DNA of 64,000 nt from Streptococcus didelphis DSM 15616 (GTDB lineage: Bacteria; Bacillota; Bacilli; Lactobacillales; Streptococcaceae). This document shows positions 50,980 to 59,698 of the stretch, one piece after another. The translations under genes were made by a program, and so were the position numbers. The stretch covers positions 146,005 to 210,004 of the forward strand of contig NZ_KB904195.1 in assembly GCF_000380005.1 (NCBI RefSeq), in the 5' to 3' direction. Position 1 is the first letter of the stretch. Every line of letters begins with the position of its first letter. A model generated the notes under the pieces. That model was not told where the DNA came from. It made no database searches and saw only the letters and a list, made by a program, of their open reading frames with translations.

Positions 50980-51720
50980 ATGAAAATTTCATTAATAACA
51001 GATATTGGGCAAAAACGCTCAAACAATCAAGATTATATTAATAAGTATGATAATAAAAAGGGACTTACCCTTATTGTTCTAGCAGATGGCATGGGTGGAC
51101 ATAGAGCTGGTAATATTGCCAGTGAAATGACAGTTACTGACCTTGGTAAAGTATGGGTTCAAACAGAACTAACTGAATTAAGTCAAATTAAAGACTGGTT
51201 GTTAGATACTATTGAGTTAGAAAATAAACGTGTCTATGAAATGGGCCAAGATGAAGATTATAAAGGTATGGGTACGACTGTTGAAGCAGTAGTCCTTCTT
51301 GAAAATAATGCCATTTATGCCCATGTTGGGGATTCTCGTATTGGCTTAGTCAAAGATGGCCAATACACCTTGTTAACCAGTGATCATTCCCTTGTTAATG
51401 AACTTGTTAAGGCTGGACAAATTACAGAAGAAGAAGCAATTGGTCATCCTCAAAAAAATATTATTACTCAATCAATAGGTCAGTCAGCTCCTTTAGAAAC
51501 TGATTTAGGAGTGAAGATTTTAGAAGGAAATGATTATTTAGTAATCAACTCTGATGGACTTACCAATATGGTTTCTAATGCAGAAATTGCAGAAATTATC
51601 TCTAAAGACATTAGTCTAGATGAAAAAAATCAAGCATTAATTAATTTAGCTAACCTAAGAGGTGGTCTAGATAATATCACAATCGCTTTGGTTCATTACG
51701 AAAGTGAGGATAAAGAATGA
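50980..51720 (+). CDS. stp: PP2C-type Ser/Thr phosphatase Stp (PrpC)
   Basis: A 246-residue metal-dependent phosphatase that reverses phosphorylation by the neighbouring kinase. Motifs: [23 protein letters not shown] (metal-binding Asp), GDSRIGLV, the [13 protein letters not shown] segment, NSDGLTNM, and LDNITIALV near the end. It overlaps the kinase gene by four bases (ATGA). The start is fixed by the family N-terminus ([18 protein letters not shown]), although the ribosome site is unusually distant. Confidence 0.95.
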   Translation: MKISLITDIGQKRSNNQDYINKYDNKKGLTLIVLADGMGGHRAGNIASEMTVTDLGKVWVQTELTELSQIKDWLLDTIELENKRVYEMGQDEDYKGMGTTVEAVVLLENNAIYAHVGDSRIGLVKDGQYTLLTSDHSLVNELVKAGQITEEEAIGHPQKNIITQSIGQSAPLETDLGVKILEGNDYLVINSDGLTNMVSNAEIAEIISKDISLDEKNQALINLANLRGGLDNITIALVHYESEDKE

Positions 51721-53627
51721 TACAGATTGGCAAGTTATTTGCTGGTCGTTATCGCATCTTAAAATCTATAGGCCGTGGTGGCATGGCAGATGTATATTTA
51801 GCTAATGATTTGATTTTAGATAATGAAGAAGTTGCTATAAAAGTACTACGGACCAATTATCAAACAGATCAGGTAGCAGTTGCTCGTTTCCAAAGGGAAG
51901 CGCGAGCCATGGCTGAATTAAATCATCCTAATATTGTTGCTATTAGAGATATAGGTGAAGAAGACGGACAGCAATTTTTAGTAATGGAATATGTTGATGG
52001 TTCTGACCTTAAAAAATATATTCAGGACAATGCACCCTTATCCAACAATCAAGTTGTAAAGATTATGGAAGAAGTGCTATCAGCAATGACCCTAGCCCAT
52101 CAAAAAGGAATAGTTCATAGAGATTTAAAACCACAAAACATCTTATTAACCAAATCAGGTGTGGTCAAGGTAACAGACTTTGGTATTGCAGTGGCTTTCG
52201 CTGAGACCAGTTTAACCCAAACAAATTCCATGCTAGGTAGTGTGCATTACTTATCACCAGAACAAGCGCGTGGTTCAAAAGCAACAATCCAAAGTGATAT
52301 TTATGCTATGGGGATTATGCTCTATGAAATGCTAACAGGCCACATTCCCTATGATGGAGATAGTGCTGTTACCATTGCTTTACAGCATTTTCAAAAACCC
52401 TTACCCTCTATTTTAGAAGAAAATTCAATGGTTCCTCAAGCCTTAGAAAATGTTGTGATCAAAGCAACTGCTAAAAAATTGAGTGATCGTTATGCAACTA
52501 CTTTTGAGATGAGCCGTGATTTAATGACGGCATTAAGTTATAACCGAAGTAGAGAGAAAAAACTCGTTTTTGATGATGGTGAAAATACAAAACCACTTCC
52601 ACGAGTTACTCCTACTCCTATTACTAGCCCTAAAAATTCATCTCCAAGTCTTTCTAATACTTCAAGAGATCCTCGTGATAATCAGAAAGATTCTATCAAA
52701 AAACCTAAAAAAGAAAAGAAACGGAATCGTTTCTTGAGTACGCTTTTTAAGATTCTCTTTGCTATTTTTGTTGTTGGTGTAGCCTTCTTTGCCTATTTAA
52801 TCCTAACGAAACCATCAACAGTAAAAGTACCAAATGTTAATGGTGCAAGCTTAAAGGTTGCAGAGACTGAATTGAAAAATCTAGGTTTCAAGGTTGGGGA
52901 TATTAAAGAAATTGAAAGTGATAGTGTTGCTGAAGGAAATGTTGTAAAAACAAACCCTAAAGCAGGTACTTCAAAAAGAGAAGGTGCTACTGTTGATATC
53001 TATCTTTCAATAGGCAACAAAGGCTTTGTATTGCCAGATTATAAGGGGCAAGCTTATCAAGATGTTATTTCAGATTTAGTAACGAATTATGGAGTCTCTA
53101 AGTCAAAAATAAAAATTGAAAGAATTGTCACCAACGAATATGAAAAGGATCTTGTCATTAGTCAGTCTCCTACCAAAGGAGAAAAGTTCAATCCTAATGG
53201 TAAATCAAAAATTACCTTAAGCGTAGCAACAAGCGATACTGTTAAGATGCCAATATTGACTAACATTTCCTATAGTGAAGCCGTTAATCAATTAACAGCT
53301 CTTGGTATTTCTGCCTCAAGGATTAAGGCATACTATCCTGATTCTTCTTCTGAAACAGGCTATAGTAAGATGATGAAACCTAAGAATTCACTCATTGTCA
53401 GTGCTCAAGATCCTTATGCAGGTGTAGATGTTTCTTTATCAGATTCAAGTGAGATTAGCATATACCTTTATCCACATGACTCATCTTCTTCAAATTCTGA
53501 TTCATCATCTTCAGCTACTACGTCAAATACAAGCTCATCAAGTCAAACATCGTCTTCGACAGCTTCAACAAGTAGTAGCTCAACGGATACTTCCTCGAGT
53601 GACCCTCAACATCATAACGGAGCATAA
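51717..53627 (+). CDS. stk: PASTA-domain Ser/Thr protein kinase (Stk/PknB)
   Basis: A 636-residue membrane kinase that senses cell-wall fragments and phosphorylates division proteins. Kinase domain: [12 protein letters not shown]42 in VAIKVL, catalytic loop [20 protein letters not shown] and [13 protein letters not shown] basic juxtamembrane segment precedes a membrane helix (about residues 344-363, [20 protein letters not shown]). Outside are three PASTA units beginning [36 protein letters not shown] and [18 protein letters not shown], the third divergent. The last roughly 50 residues are almost only Ser, Thr, Asn and Asp. Confidence 0.96.
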   Translation: MIQIGKLFAGRYRILKSIGRGGMADVYLANDLILDNEEVAIKVLRTNYQTDQVAVARFQREARAMAELNHPNIVAIRDIGEEDGQQFLVMEYVDGSDLKKYIQDNAPLSNNQVVKIMEEVLSAMTLAHQKGIVHRDLKPQNILLTKSGVVKVTDFGIAVAFAETSLTQTNSMLGSVHYLSPEQARGSKATIQSDIYAMGIMLYEMLTGHIPYDGDSAVTIALQHFQKPLPSILEENSMVPQALENVVIKATAKKLSDRYATTFEMSRDLMTALSYNRSREKKLVFDDGENTKPLPRVTPTPITSPKNSSPSLSNTSRDPRDNQKDSIKKPKKEKKRNRFLSTLFKILFAIFVVGVAFFAYLILTKPSTVKVPNVNGASLKVAETELKNLGFKVGDIKEIESDSVAEGNVVKTNPKAGTSKREGATVDIYLSIGNKGFVLPDYKGQAYQDVISDLVTNYGVSKSKIKIERIVTNEYEKDLVISQSPTKGEKFNPNGKSKITLSVATSDTVKMPILTNISYSEAVNQLTALGISASRIKAYYPDSSSETGYSKMMKPKNSLIVSAQDPYAGVDVSLSDSSEISIYLYPHDSSSSNSDSSSSATTSNTSSSSQTSSSTASTSSSSTDTSSSDPQHHNGA

Positions 53628-53628
53628 G

Positions 53629-53673
53629 AAAAAAACCATTAGCTAAAGAAAAAACTTTAGTAATGGTTTTTTT
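53629..53673 (+). terminator. Terminator of the gmk-stk operon
   Basis: Arms AAAACCATTA and TAATGGTTTT plus inner CTAAAG/CTTTAG with one bulged G, followed by a T run. Confidence 0.88.
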
Positions 53674-53713
53674 AGCTCTTTACTTAGTCCAGGATGAATT
53701 TTTTAGGTTTTTT

Positions 53714-53722
53714 TGATAAAAT
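53714..53722 (+). promoter_or_regulatory. Extended -10 promoter of liaFSR
   Basis: TG-A-TAAAAT at 53714-53722, preceded by a T-rich stretch. It separates the lia operon from the kinase operon. Confidence 0.5.
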
Positions 53723-53745
53723 GACAAAGAAGTGGAAGGAGAAAA

Positions 53746-54441
53746 ATGAAAAAATTTCAGTTTTTTTTATTAGTTGAATGTATCCTATTAGCCATGGGGA
53801 TTATGACAATATTAGAAAATGATATTTCTGGCTTTGTTTTTATACTAGTTATTATTTTATTGGCTCTACGTTTCTATAATCAAGATAGTCGAAATAACTT
53901 TTTGTTAACAGTCAGTCTCCTCATCTTGTTTTTGATTCTAATGCTTAACCCTTATATTATTTTGGCTGTGCTTTTTGGTATTGTATATGTTTTTATCAAT
54001 CACTTTTCTCAAGTTAAGAAAAAAAATAGGTTTGCCCTAATTCGTTTTAAAGATGAAGAAATCAGTGTTAAACCTACTAAACATCAGTGGATTGGCGCAG
54101 CAAATTATGAAAGTGACTACTATGCTTTTGATGACATCAACATTATCAGGGTTAGTGGTAACGACACTATTGACTTGACAAATGTTATTGTTACAGGGCA
54201 AGATAATGTGATTATGATTCGTAAATTATTTGGACGGACAAAGGTATTAGTACCTATTGATGTTGCGGTGACTTTAGATGTGAGTTCTGTTTATGCAAGT
54301 GTTAACTTTCTAGGTTGTCAAGAATATGACTTACGAAATGAATCAATAAAATTAGGCTATAACAAAGATTCTGCCAGCTTAAAAAAGGTTAAAATCGTTA
54401 TTAATACTATTGCTGGGAATATTGAGGTGGCAAGACAATGA
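53746..54441 (+). CDS. liaF: LiaF-type envelope stress regulator
   Basis: A 231-residue membrane protein with about four N-terminal membrane helices (residues 5-90) and a cytoplasmic C-terminal DUF2154 beta-sheet domain (IRVSGNDTIDLTNVIVTGQD and VVINTIAGNIEVARQ). LiaF keeps the LiaS kinase inactive until cell-wall antibiotics or membrane damage release it. GGAAGGAG precedes ATG. It overlaps liaS by four bases. Confidence 0.92.
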   Translation: MKKFQFFLLVECILLAMGIMTILENDISGFVFILVIILLALRFYNQDSRNNFLLTVSLLILFLILMLNPYIILAVLFGIVYVFINHFSQVKKKNRFALIRFKDEEISVKPTKHQWIGAANYESDYYAFDDINIIRVSGNDTIDLTNVIVTGQDNVIMIRKLFGRTKVLVPIDVAVTLDVSSVYASVNFLGCQEYDLRNESIKLGYNKDSASLKKVKIVINTIAGNIEVARQ

Positions 54442-55442
54442 AAAAAAGATATTATATTTTGATTTGGCTTTATTCCACCATTACAGTTTTATCCATACTT
54501 TTTGTAGTTATGGATAATCTAGATCTGAACTTTGCTTATATTACAGGTAATCTTTGGCGAGCAGAAAAACTCTTTTTTTCTATTTTACTCCTAATTGTAT
54601 CTGTGACACTCTTGCTTTTACTCTTATGGATTATTCTAGATGATACTAGTAAAAGGAGTATCAATCATAATTTGAGACGAATATTAAATAACCAGCCTAT
54701 TCAATTGGATGAGACATCTGAACTTAATATCAACCTTAAAAGGCTTTCTAAAAAAATGTTTCATATGACAAATAGCCTCCAAAAAAAAGAGAGTGCTTAT
54801 ATTTTAGATAGCCAAAATATTGTTCATCGTGAAAGAAAAAGAATTGCTAGGGATTTACATGATACTGTAAGCCAGGAGCTTTTTGCCTCATCAATGATCC
54901 TCTCAGGAGTTTCAATGAGTTTGGATAATCTTGATAAAGAACAATTAAATAAACAGATTTTAACAGTTGAAGCCATGCTACAAAATGCCCAAAAAGATCT
55001 AAGGGTATTATTATTACATTTACGACCAACAGAATTGGCTAATCGGACCTTAACTGAAGGTATTCAAATGATTTTAAAAGAGCTCACTGATAAAAGTGAT
55101 ATTGAAGTAATTTATAAAGAAAATATCAAGCAACTTCCTAGAACTATGGAAGATAATCTGTTTAGAATTGCTCAAGAATTCATCAGCAATACCTTAAAAC
55201 ATGCTAAGGCAAGCCGAATTGAAGTTTACCTTAATCAATCCACAAATGAGGTTCAGCTAAAAATGATTGATAATGGACGAGGCTTTGATATGGATGAAGT
55301 TAGAGATTTAAGTTATGGCCTTAAAAATATTGAAGATCGCGTAGATGATTTGGCAGGGACAATCAACCTAATCAGCCAAAAAGATAAGGGGGTTTCCATG
55401 GATATTAGATTACCCTTAGTGATGGGAGAACATAATGGATAA
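54438..55442 (+). CDS. liaS: Sensor histidine kinase LiaS
   Basis: A 334-residue NarL-family kinase. Two membrane helices (about residues 6-26 and 46-67) with a short outer loop, i.e. an intramembrane-sensing kinase; then HisKA_3 with phospho-acceptor H141 in RKRIARDLHDTVSQEL; then an HATPase with the N box FISNTLKHAKAS and G box DNGRGFDMDE. It overlaps liaF by four and liaR by eight bases, so the three proteins are made together. Confidence 0.95.
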   Translation: MKKRYYILIWLYSTITVLSILFVVMDNLDLNFAYITGNLWRAEKLFFSILLLIVSVTLLLLLLWIILDDTSKRSINHNLRRILNNQPIQLDETSELNINLKRLSKKMFHMTNSLQKKESAYILDSQNIVHRERKRIARDLHDTVSQELFASSMILSGVSMSLDNLDKEQLNKQILTVEAMLQNAQKDLRVLLLHLRPTELANRTLTEGIQMILKELTDKSDIEVIYKENIKQLPRTMEDNLFRIAQEFISNTLKHAKASRIEVYLNQSTNEVQLKMIDNGRGFDMDEVRDLSYGLKNIEDRVDDLAGTINLISQKDKGVSMDIRLPLVMGEHNG

Positions 55443-56076
55443 TATTAAAGTGATACTAGTAGACGATCATGAAATGGTTCGTCTAGGACTTAAAAGTTTC
55501 TTGGATATGCAAGAAGGAATTGAGGTTATTGCTGAAGGATCAAATGGTAAAGAAGGGGTTGATTTAAGTCTCAGTTTAAAACCAGATGTTGTGGTTATGG
55601 ATCTTGTGATGCCAGAACTTAATGGTGTAGAAGCTACTCTAGAAATTTTAGAAAAATGGAAGGACGCTAAAATCCTAGTCCTGACTTCTTATCTAGATAA
55701 TGAAAAAATCTATCCCGTTATTGAAGCAGGAGCCAAGGGCTATATGCTCAAAACATCTAGTGCAGCAGAAATATTAAATGCTATTAAAAAAGTTTCAAAG
55801 GGCCAATTAGCTATTGAGACAGAGGTAGATAAAAAAATTAAGGCTCATAATAAAAATCCGGATTTGCACGAAGAACTTACAGCGCGTGAATATGATATCC
55901 TTTATTTACTCGCCAAAGGATATGACAACCAAACTATCGCAAATGAATTATTTATTTCTTTAAAGACAGTCAAAACACATGTGTCAAATATTCTTGCTAA
56001 ACTTGAAGTAGATGATAGAACACAGGCTGTTGTCTATGCGTTCAGACATCACTTAGTCCCACAAGACGACAATTAG
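55435..56076 (+). CDS. liaR: Response regulator LiaR
   Basis: A 213-residue NarL/FixJ-family regulator. Receiver domain with D10/D11 and phospho-acceptor D56 (VVMDLVMPELNG), then a LuxR-type helix-turn-helix (LTAREYDILYLLAKGYDNQT and SLKTVKTHVSNILAKL). It is activated by LiaS in response to envelope damage and controls cell-wall stress genes. Confidence 0.95.
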   Translation: MDNIKVILVDDHEMVRLGLKSFLDMQEGIEVIAEGSNGKEGVDLSLSLKPDVVVMDLVMPELNGVEATLEILEKWKDAKILVLTSYLDNEKIYPVIEAGAKGYMLKTSSAAEILNAIKKVSKGQLAIETEVDKKIKAHNKNPDLHEELTAREYDILYLLAKGYDNQTIANELFISLKTVKTHVSNILAKLEVDDRTQAVVYAFRHHLVPQDDN

Positions 56077-56085
56077 TGGTATAAT
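56077..56085 (+). promoter_or_regulatory. Extended -10 promoter of the HAD-cyclophilin gene
   Basis: TG-G-TATAAT overlaps the liaR stop region and ends 22 bases before the next ATG, with AGGAGG in between. Confidence 0.55.
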
Positions 56086-56107
56086 AAAGAGAGTATTAGG
56101 AGGAAAA

Positions 56108-57508
56108 ATGGACGCAAAAACAAAATATAAAGCAAAGAAAATAAAGATGGTTTTCTTTGATATCGATGACACACTCCGAGTAAAAGATACTGGCTTTATG
56201 CCTGAGTCTATTCCCCTTATCTTTAACAAATTAAAAGCAAAAGGTGTTTTAACAGGTATAGCTTCAGGAAGAGCTCGATATGGTGTCCCAGCAGAAGTAC
56301 AGGCATTAGGGGCTGATTTTTGTGTAAAATTAAATGGTGCCTATGCCAAAGATCATGCCAATACAGTTATTTTTCATGCTCCAATTCCAGATGAAGTTGT
56401 GGTTAGGTTCAAGGAATGGGCTGACGCTGTAGGAATTCAATATGGAATGGCTGGCAAACATCAAGCTGTCTTATCAGAACGCAATGACCTAATTAGCAAT
56501 GCTATTGATAATGTTTATGCCAATTTAGTGGTTTGTCCTGATTACAATGAAAAAAATGATATTTACCAAATGTGGACCTTTGAAAATCAGGGGGATTCTT
56601 TACAGCTTCCAAGTGATTTAGCAGAAGTTTTACGTTTGGTGAGGTGGCACGATAATTCTTCGGATGTTGTCTTAAAAGGGACCTCAAAAGCTTTAGGAGT
56701 GGCTAAGGTTGCAGAACATTTAGGATTAAAACCAGAAAATATTTTGGTATTTGGAGATGAATTAAATGATTTAGAATTGTTTGATTATGCTGGAATTAGC
56801 ATTGCTATGGGAATATCACACCCACTAGTACAGGAAAAGGCCGATTTTATAACAAAAAAAGTAGAAGAAGATGGCATTCAATATGCTCTGGAGGAACTAG
56901 GATTGATTGAAAAAGAATTACACTTTCCACAAGTAGACTTAGAAAAAGCAGAAGGACCTAAGGCTATTATTAAGACTAATCATGGGGATATGAAGTTACA
57001 ATTGTTCCCTGAACAGGCTCCAAAAACCGTCGCTAATTTTATTGGTTTGGCAAAAGAAGGATATTATGATGGCATTATCTTCCATCGTATTATTCCAGAA
57101 TTTATGATTCAAGGTGGAGATCCAACTGGAACAGGCATGGGTGGCCAGTCTATCTATGGTGATAGTTTTGAAGATGAATTTTCAGATCAACTTTACAATC
57201 TGCGAGGAGCCTTATCTATGGCTAACGCTGGTCCAAATACCAACGGCAGCCAATTCTTTATTGTTCAAAATTCAAAAGTGCCTTATGCGCAAAAAGAATT
57301 GGAACGTGGTGGCTGGCCTGGGGAAATAGCAGAGCTTTATGCAACCAATGGTGGAACACCACATCTTGATAGAAGACATACAGTTTTTGGACAGTTAACT
57401 GATGATAATTCTTACCTAGTTTTAGATAAAATTGCAGCAGTTGAAACAGGCGCACAAGATAAGCCTAAAGAAGATGTTATCATTGAAACCATTGAGGTAA
57501 TTGATTAA
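56108..57508 (+). CDS. Fused Cof-type HAD phosphatase / cyclophilin peptidyl-prolyl isomerase
   Basis: A 466-residue two-domain protein. Residues about 1-265 are a Cof/HAD-IIB phosphatase: motif I FFDIDDTLRV, motif II GIASGRARYG and motif IV VFGDELNDLELFDYAG. Residues about 275-466 are a cyclophilin domain: IIKTNHGDMKLQLFPEQAPK, the active-site FHRIIPEFMIQGGDPTGTG, and GSQFFIVQN. There is no signal peptide, so it is cytoplasmic. The fusion is known in streptococci but its substrate and the reason for the pairing are not. AGGAGG lies 6 bases before ATG; TAA overlaps the next ATG by one base. Confidence 0.93.
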   Translation: MDAKTKYKAKKIKMVFFDIDDTLRVKDTGFMPESIPLIFNKLKAKGVLTGIASGRARYGVPAEVQALGADFCVKLNGAYAKDHANTVIFHAPIPDEVVVRFKEWADAVGIQYGMAGKHQAVLSERNDLISNAIDNVYANLVVCPDYNEKNDIYQMWTFENQGDSLQLPSDLAEVLRLVRWHDNSSDVVLKGTSKALGVAKVAEHLGLKPENILVFGDELNDLELFDYAGISIAMGISHPLVQEKADFITKKVEEDGIQYALEELGLIEKELHFPQVDLEKAEGPKAIIKTNHGDMKLQLFPEQAPKTVANFIGLAKEGYYDGIIFHRIIPEFMIQGGDPTGTGMGGQSIYGDSFEDEFSDQLYNLRGALSMANAGPNTNGSQFFIVQNSKVPYAQKELERGGWPGEIAELYATNGGTPHLDRRHTVFGQLTDDNSYLVLDKIAAVETGAQDKPKEDVIIETIEVID

Positions 57509-57861
57509 TGAAAATTGGCGACAAATTGCATGGAACGGTCACAGGCATTAAGTCCTATGGCGCTTTTGTTGCTCTTGAAAATGGAACTACAGGATTGATT
57601 CATATTTCAGAGGTAAAAACAGGTTATATTGATGACATCAATGATTTCCTCGAACTGGGACAAGAGATTTTAGTTCAGATTGTAGATTATGATGAGTTTA
57701 GCCATAAAGCTAGCTTATCATTAAGAACATTAGAGGAAGAAAAGCATCATCTTTCTCATCGCCATCGTTTTTCAGACAGTAGATTAAAAATTGGCTTTAA
57801 ACCTTTGAAAGATGCATTGCCTAGCTGGATTGAAGAAGGCCTAACTTCCTTTAAAAAGTAG
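57508..57861 (+). CDS. S1 RNA-binding domain protein (CvfD/YugI-like)
   Basis: A 117-residue protein with one N-terminal S1 domain (residues 1-75: MKIGDKLHGTVTGIKSYGAF, GLIHISEV, FLELGQEILVQIVDYDE and ASLSLRT). The C-terminus is basic with a His-rich stretch (KHHLSHRHRF). Relatives (general stress protein 13, CvfD) bind ribosomes or mRNA and modulate expression, including virulence traits. One-base overlap (TAATG) with the HAD-cyclophilin gene means it is in the same operon. Confidence 0.88.
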   Translation: MKIGDKLHGTVTGIKSYGAFVALENGTTGLIHISEVKTGYIDDINDFLELGQEILVQIVDYDEFSHKASLSLRTLEEEKHHLSHRHRFSDSRLKIGFKPLKDALPSWIEEGLTSFKK

Positions 57862-57920
57862 TTGCCTTAGACTAAAGTATTGTTTATAAAGTAAAGCCCT
57901 CAATTATATATTTTGAGACT

Positions 57921-57969
57921 AAAAAAGTAGTAATCATCAGCCACTTGGCCTTGGATTACTACTTTTTTC
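57921..57969. terminator. Bidirectional terminator between the S1 gene and cysK
   Basis: A perfect 15-bp stem AAAAAAGTAGTAATC/GATTACTACTTTTTT with an 18-base loop; it serves both converging genes. Confidence 0.88.
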
Positions 57970-57970
57970 T

Positions 57971-58897
57971 TTAATTAAAATGATAAAGTTCTGTGGAGAG
58001 ATAACGTTCACCACTATCTGGTAATAGAGCTAAAACTTTTTTTCCAGGTCCTAGCTTTCTAGCTACTTCAAGAGCAGCATAAATAGCAGCACCTGATGAA
58101 ATCCCTACCAGAAAACCTTCTTTGCTACCTATTTGTCGCCCAGTAATTAAGGCATCTTCAGATGTGACACGAATAATGTGATCATAAGCTTTGGTATCTA
58201 ATATCTCAGGGATAAAGCCAGCAGAGATTCCCTGAATTTTATGAGAGGATGGCTCTTTCCCTGAAAGAACAGCAGATTCATCTGCTTCAACAGCATAGAC
58301 CTGAAGATCAGGGAAGTGTTTTTTCAGACTATGAGAAACTCCTGTAATTGTTCCTCCAGTTCCTACTCCAGCCACAAAAGCATCCAAGGTGCTATCAGCA
58401 AAAGCATTAAGAATTTCTTTACCAGTGCTTATTTCGTGAATATGGGGGTTAGCAGAGTTATTAAATTGTAAGGGAAGCCAGCCTCCTCTTTCTTTAGCCA
58501 GATTTTCTGCTTTTTTTATAGCACCTTTCATTCCTTCACTACCTGGGGTTAAAATAATTTCAGCACCATAGGCTTGGATGATTTGTCTTCTTTCAATACT
58601 CATGGTCTCAGGCATTACAATAATGACCTTATACCCCTTAGCAGCTCCTACCCAGGCTAAGCCAATACCGGTGTTACCACTTGTAGGTTCTATGATAGTA
58701 TCTCCAGGTTTAATAAGACCGTCCTTCTCAGCAGCTTCAAGCATGGCTAAGGCAATGCGGTCTTTAACAGAAGAACCAGGATTGAAAGATTCTAATTTGA
58801 CATAAATCTCTGCACTTCCTTCAGGAACTATGCTATTTAGTTTTACAATTGGTGTCTGTCCTACTAATTCTGTGATACTTTTATAGATGTTTCTCAT
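57971..58897 (-). CDS. cysK: Cysteine synthase (O-acetylserine sulfhydrylase)
   Basis: A 308-residue PLP enzyme making cysteine from O-acetylserine and sulfide. PLP lysine K45 lies in [12 protein letters not shown]; the substrate loop [12 protein letters not shown] and phosphate loop [11 protein letters not shown] are complete. On the minus strand GGAG lies 7 bases before ATG. A promoter (58940-58967) and a dyad about 65 bases upstream of the start site suggest activator control. Confidence 0.96.
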   Translation of the reverse strand: MRNIYKSITELVGQTPIVKLNSIVPEGSAEIYVKLESFNPGSSVKDRIALAMLEAAEKDGLIKPGDTIIEPTSGNTGIGLAWVGAAKGYKVIIVMPETMSIERRQIIQAYGAEIILTPGSEGMKGAIKKAENLAKERGGWLPLQFNNSANPHIHEISTGKEILNAFADSTLDAFVAGVGTGGTITGVSHSLKKHFPDLQVYAVEADESAVLSGKEPSSHKIQGISAGFIPEILDTKAYDHIIRVTSEDALITGRQIGSKEGFLVGISSGAAIYAALEVARKLGPGKKVLALLPDSGERYLSTELYHFN

Positions 58898-58939
58898 GTA
58901 ATCACTCCATTCTAATTTAAGTTTACTAATCCTACGCTT

Positions 58940-58967
58940 AGTATATTACTTATCTAGAGAATGTAAA
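58940..58967 (-). promoter_or_regulatory. Promoter of cysK (minus strand)
   Basis: On the minus strand TTTACA (58967-58962), 16-base spacer, TATACT (58945-58940). Predicted start near 58933. Confidence 0.6.
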
Positions 58968-58991
58968 TTAGTTATTTATTATTGCAGCGAT

Positions 58992-59004
58992 ATAGACAGT
59001 CTAT
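58992..59004 (-). promoter_or_regulatory. 13-bp dyad about 65 bp upstream of the cysK start site
   Basis: ATAGAC-A-GTCTAT is a perfect inverted repeat centred at 58998, about -65 relative to the predicted transcript start. That is the classic position of a LysR-type activator site, and cysteine genes are commonly under such regulators (CysR/CmbR/MtaR in streptococci). The sequence was not matched to a specific regulator. Confidence 0.45.
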
Positions 59005-59013
59005 CAAGTCGTA

Positions 59014-59643
59014 CTAGAGGGCTAGTGCTATAATCTTAGGATCAATTCTATAATAGGAAATATTTCCATTATAAAAATCAATGAGTTTAGTAAGAATCAG
59101 TTCTTCTTGTGAGGGATCAAAATAAAAGCTACTAGTAATCAGTTCAGTGTACTGAGTATCTTCTTCTTTAAGATGATTTGCTTCTAAAAATTGAGAAAAA
59201 TTTTGATACTGTGAATAAGTGAGTTCAACTTTTAAGCCTGCTTGCTCCTTAACCTCAACAATTTGCGCCCTTTCTAGAGCTTGGGTAGTAGTAGAAGAAT
59301 AAGCTCTTATAAGTCCCCCTGTTCCTAATTTTATACCTCCAAAATAACGAGTAACAAGAGCTAAGACATTGGTTAAGGATTGCTTTTCTAAAACAGATAA
59401 AATGGGAATACCAGCAGTTCCAGAAGGCTCCCCATCGTCACTTGAGCGTTTAATTTCAGATTGCTCTCCAATAATCATAGCTGAACAGGTATGATTAGCC
59501 TTGTAATGCGTCTTTTTTATGCTTTCAATAATTTTTTTGCCATCTTCCTCACTATCGATAGGATAAAGCTTGCATATAAATTGTGATTTTTTGATAATAG
59601 TTTCAAATGTAACTGTTGCTTGGATTGTTTTATAAGGTTTCAT
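59014..59643 (-). CDS. YigZ/IMPACT-family protein
   Basis: A 209-residue protein of the YigZ/IMPACT family (UPF0029 N-terminal domain and a small C-terminal domain). Core segments: TFETIIKKSQFICKLYPI, the SDDGEPSGTAGIPIL motif and VTRYFGGIKLGTGGLIRAY. Proposed roles involve translation control or proline-linked metabolism; none is proven for bacteria. No ribosome site precedes ATG, but a TTGCTA-17-TAAAAT promoter ends 6 bases before it, so the mRNA is probably leaderless. It is divergent from comFA, as in many streptococci. Confidence 0.9.
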   Translation of the reverse strand: MKPYKTIQATVTFETIIKKSQFICKLYPIDSEEDGKKIIESIKKTHYKANHTCSAMIIGEQSEIKRSSDDGEPSGTAGIPILSVLEKQSLTNVLALVTRYFGGIKLGTGGLIRAYSSTTTQALERAQIVEVKEQAGLKVELTYSQYQNFSQFLEANHLKEEDTQYTELITSSFYFDPSQEELILTKLIDFYNGNISYYRIDPKIIALAL

Positions 59644-59649
59644 AAATAA

Positions 59650-59678
59650 ATTTTACAAAAATTTCAATTTTTTAGCAA
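59650..59678 (-). promoter_or_regulatory. Promoter of yigZ, 6 nt before its ATG
   Basis: Minus strand: TTGCTA (59678-59673), 17-base spacer, TAAAAT (59655-59650). The start site is predicted at the A of the ATG (59643). Confidence 0.6.
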
Positions 59679-59683
59679 AGCAA

Positions 59684-59691
59684 TTCGAATA
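59684..59691 (+). promoter_or_regulatory. CIN box (ComX/SigX promoter) of comFA-comFC
   Basis: TTCGAATA differs from the competence sigma-factor box TACGAATA at one position, lies 7 bases before the comFA ATG, and is preceded by a T tract (59668-59673) at about the right distance. It marks comFA-comFC as late competence genes. Confidence 0.78.
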
Positions 59692-59698
59692 TAAAGGT

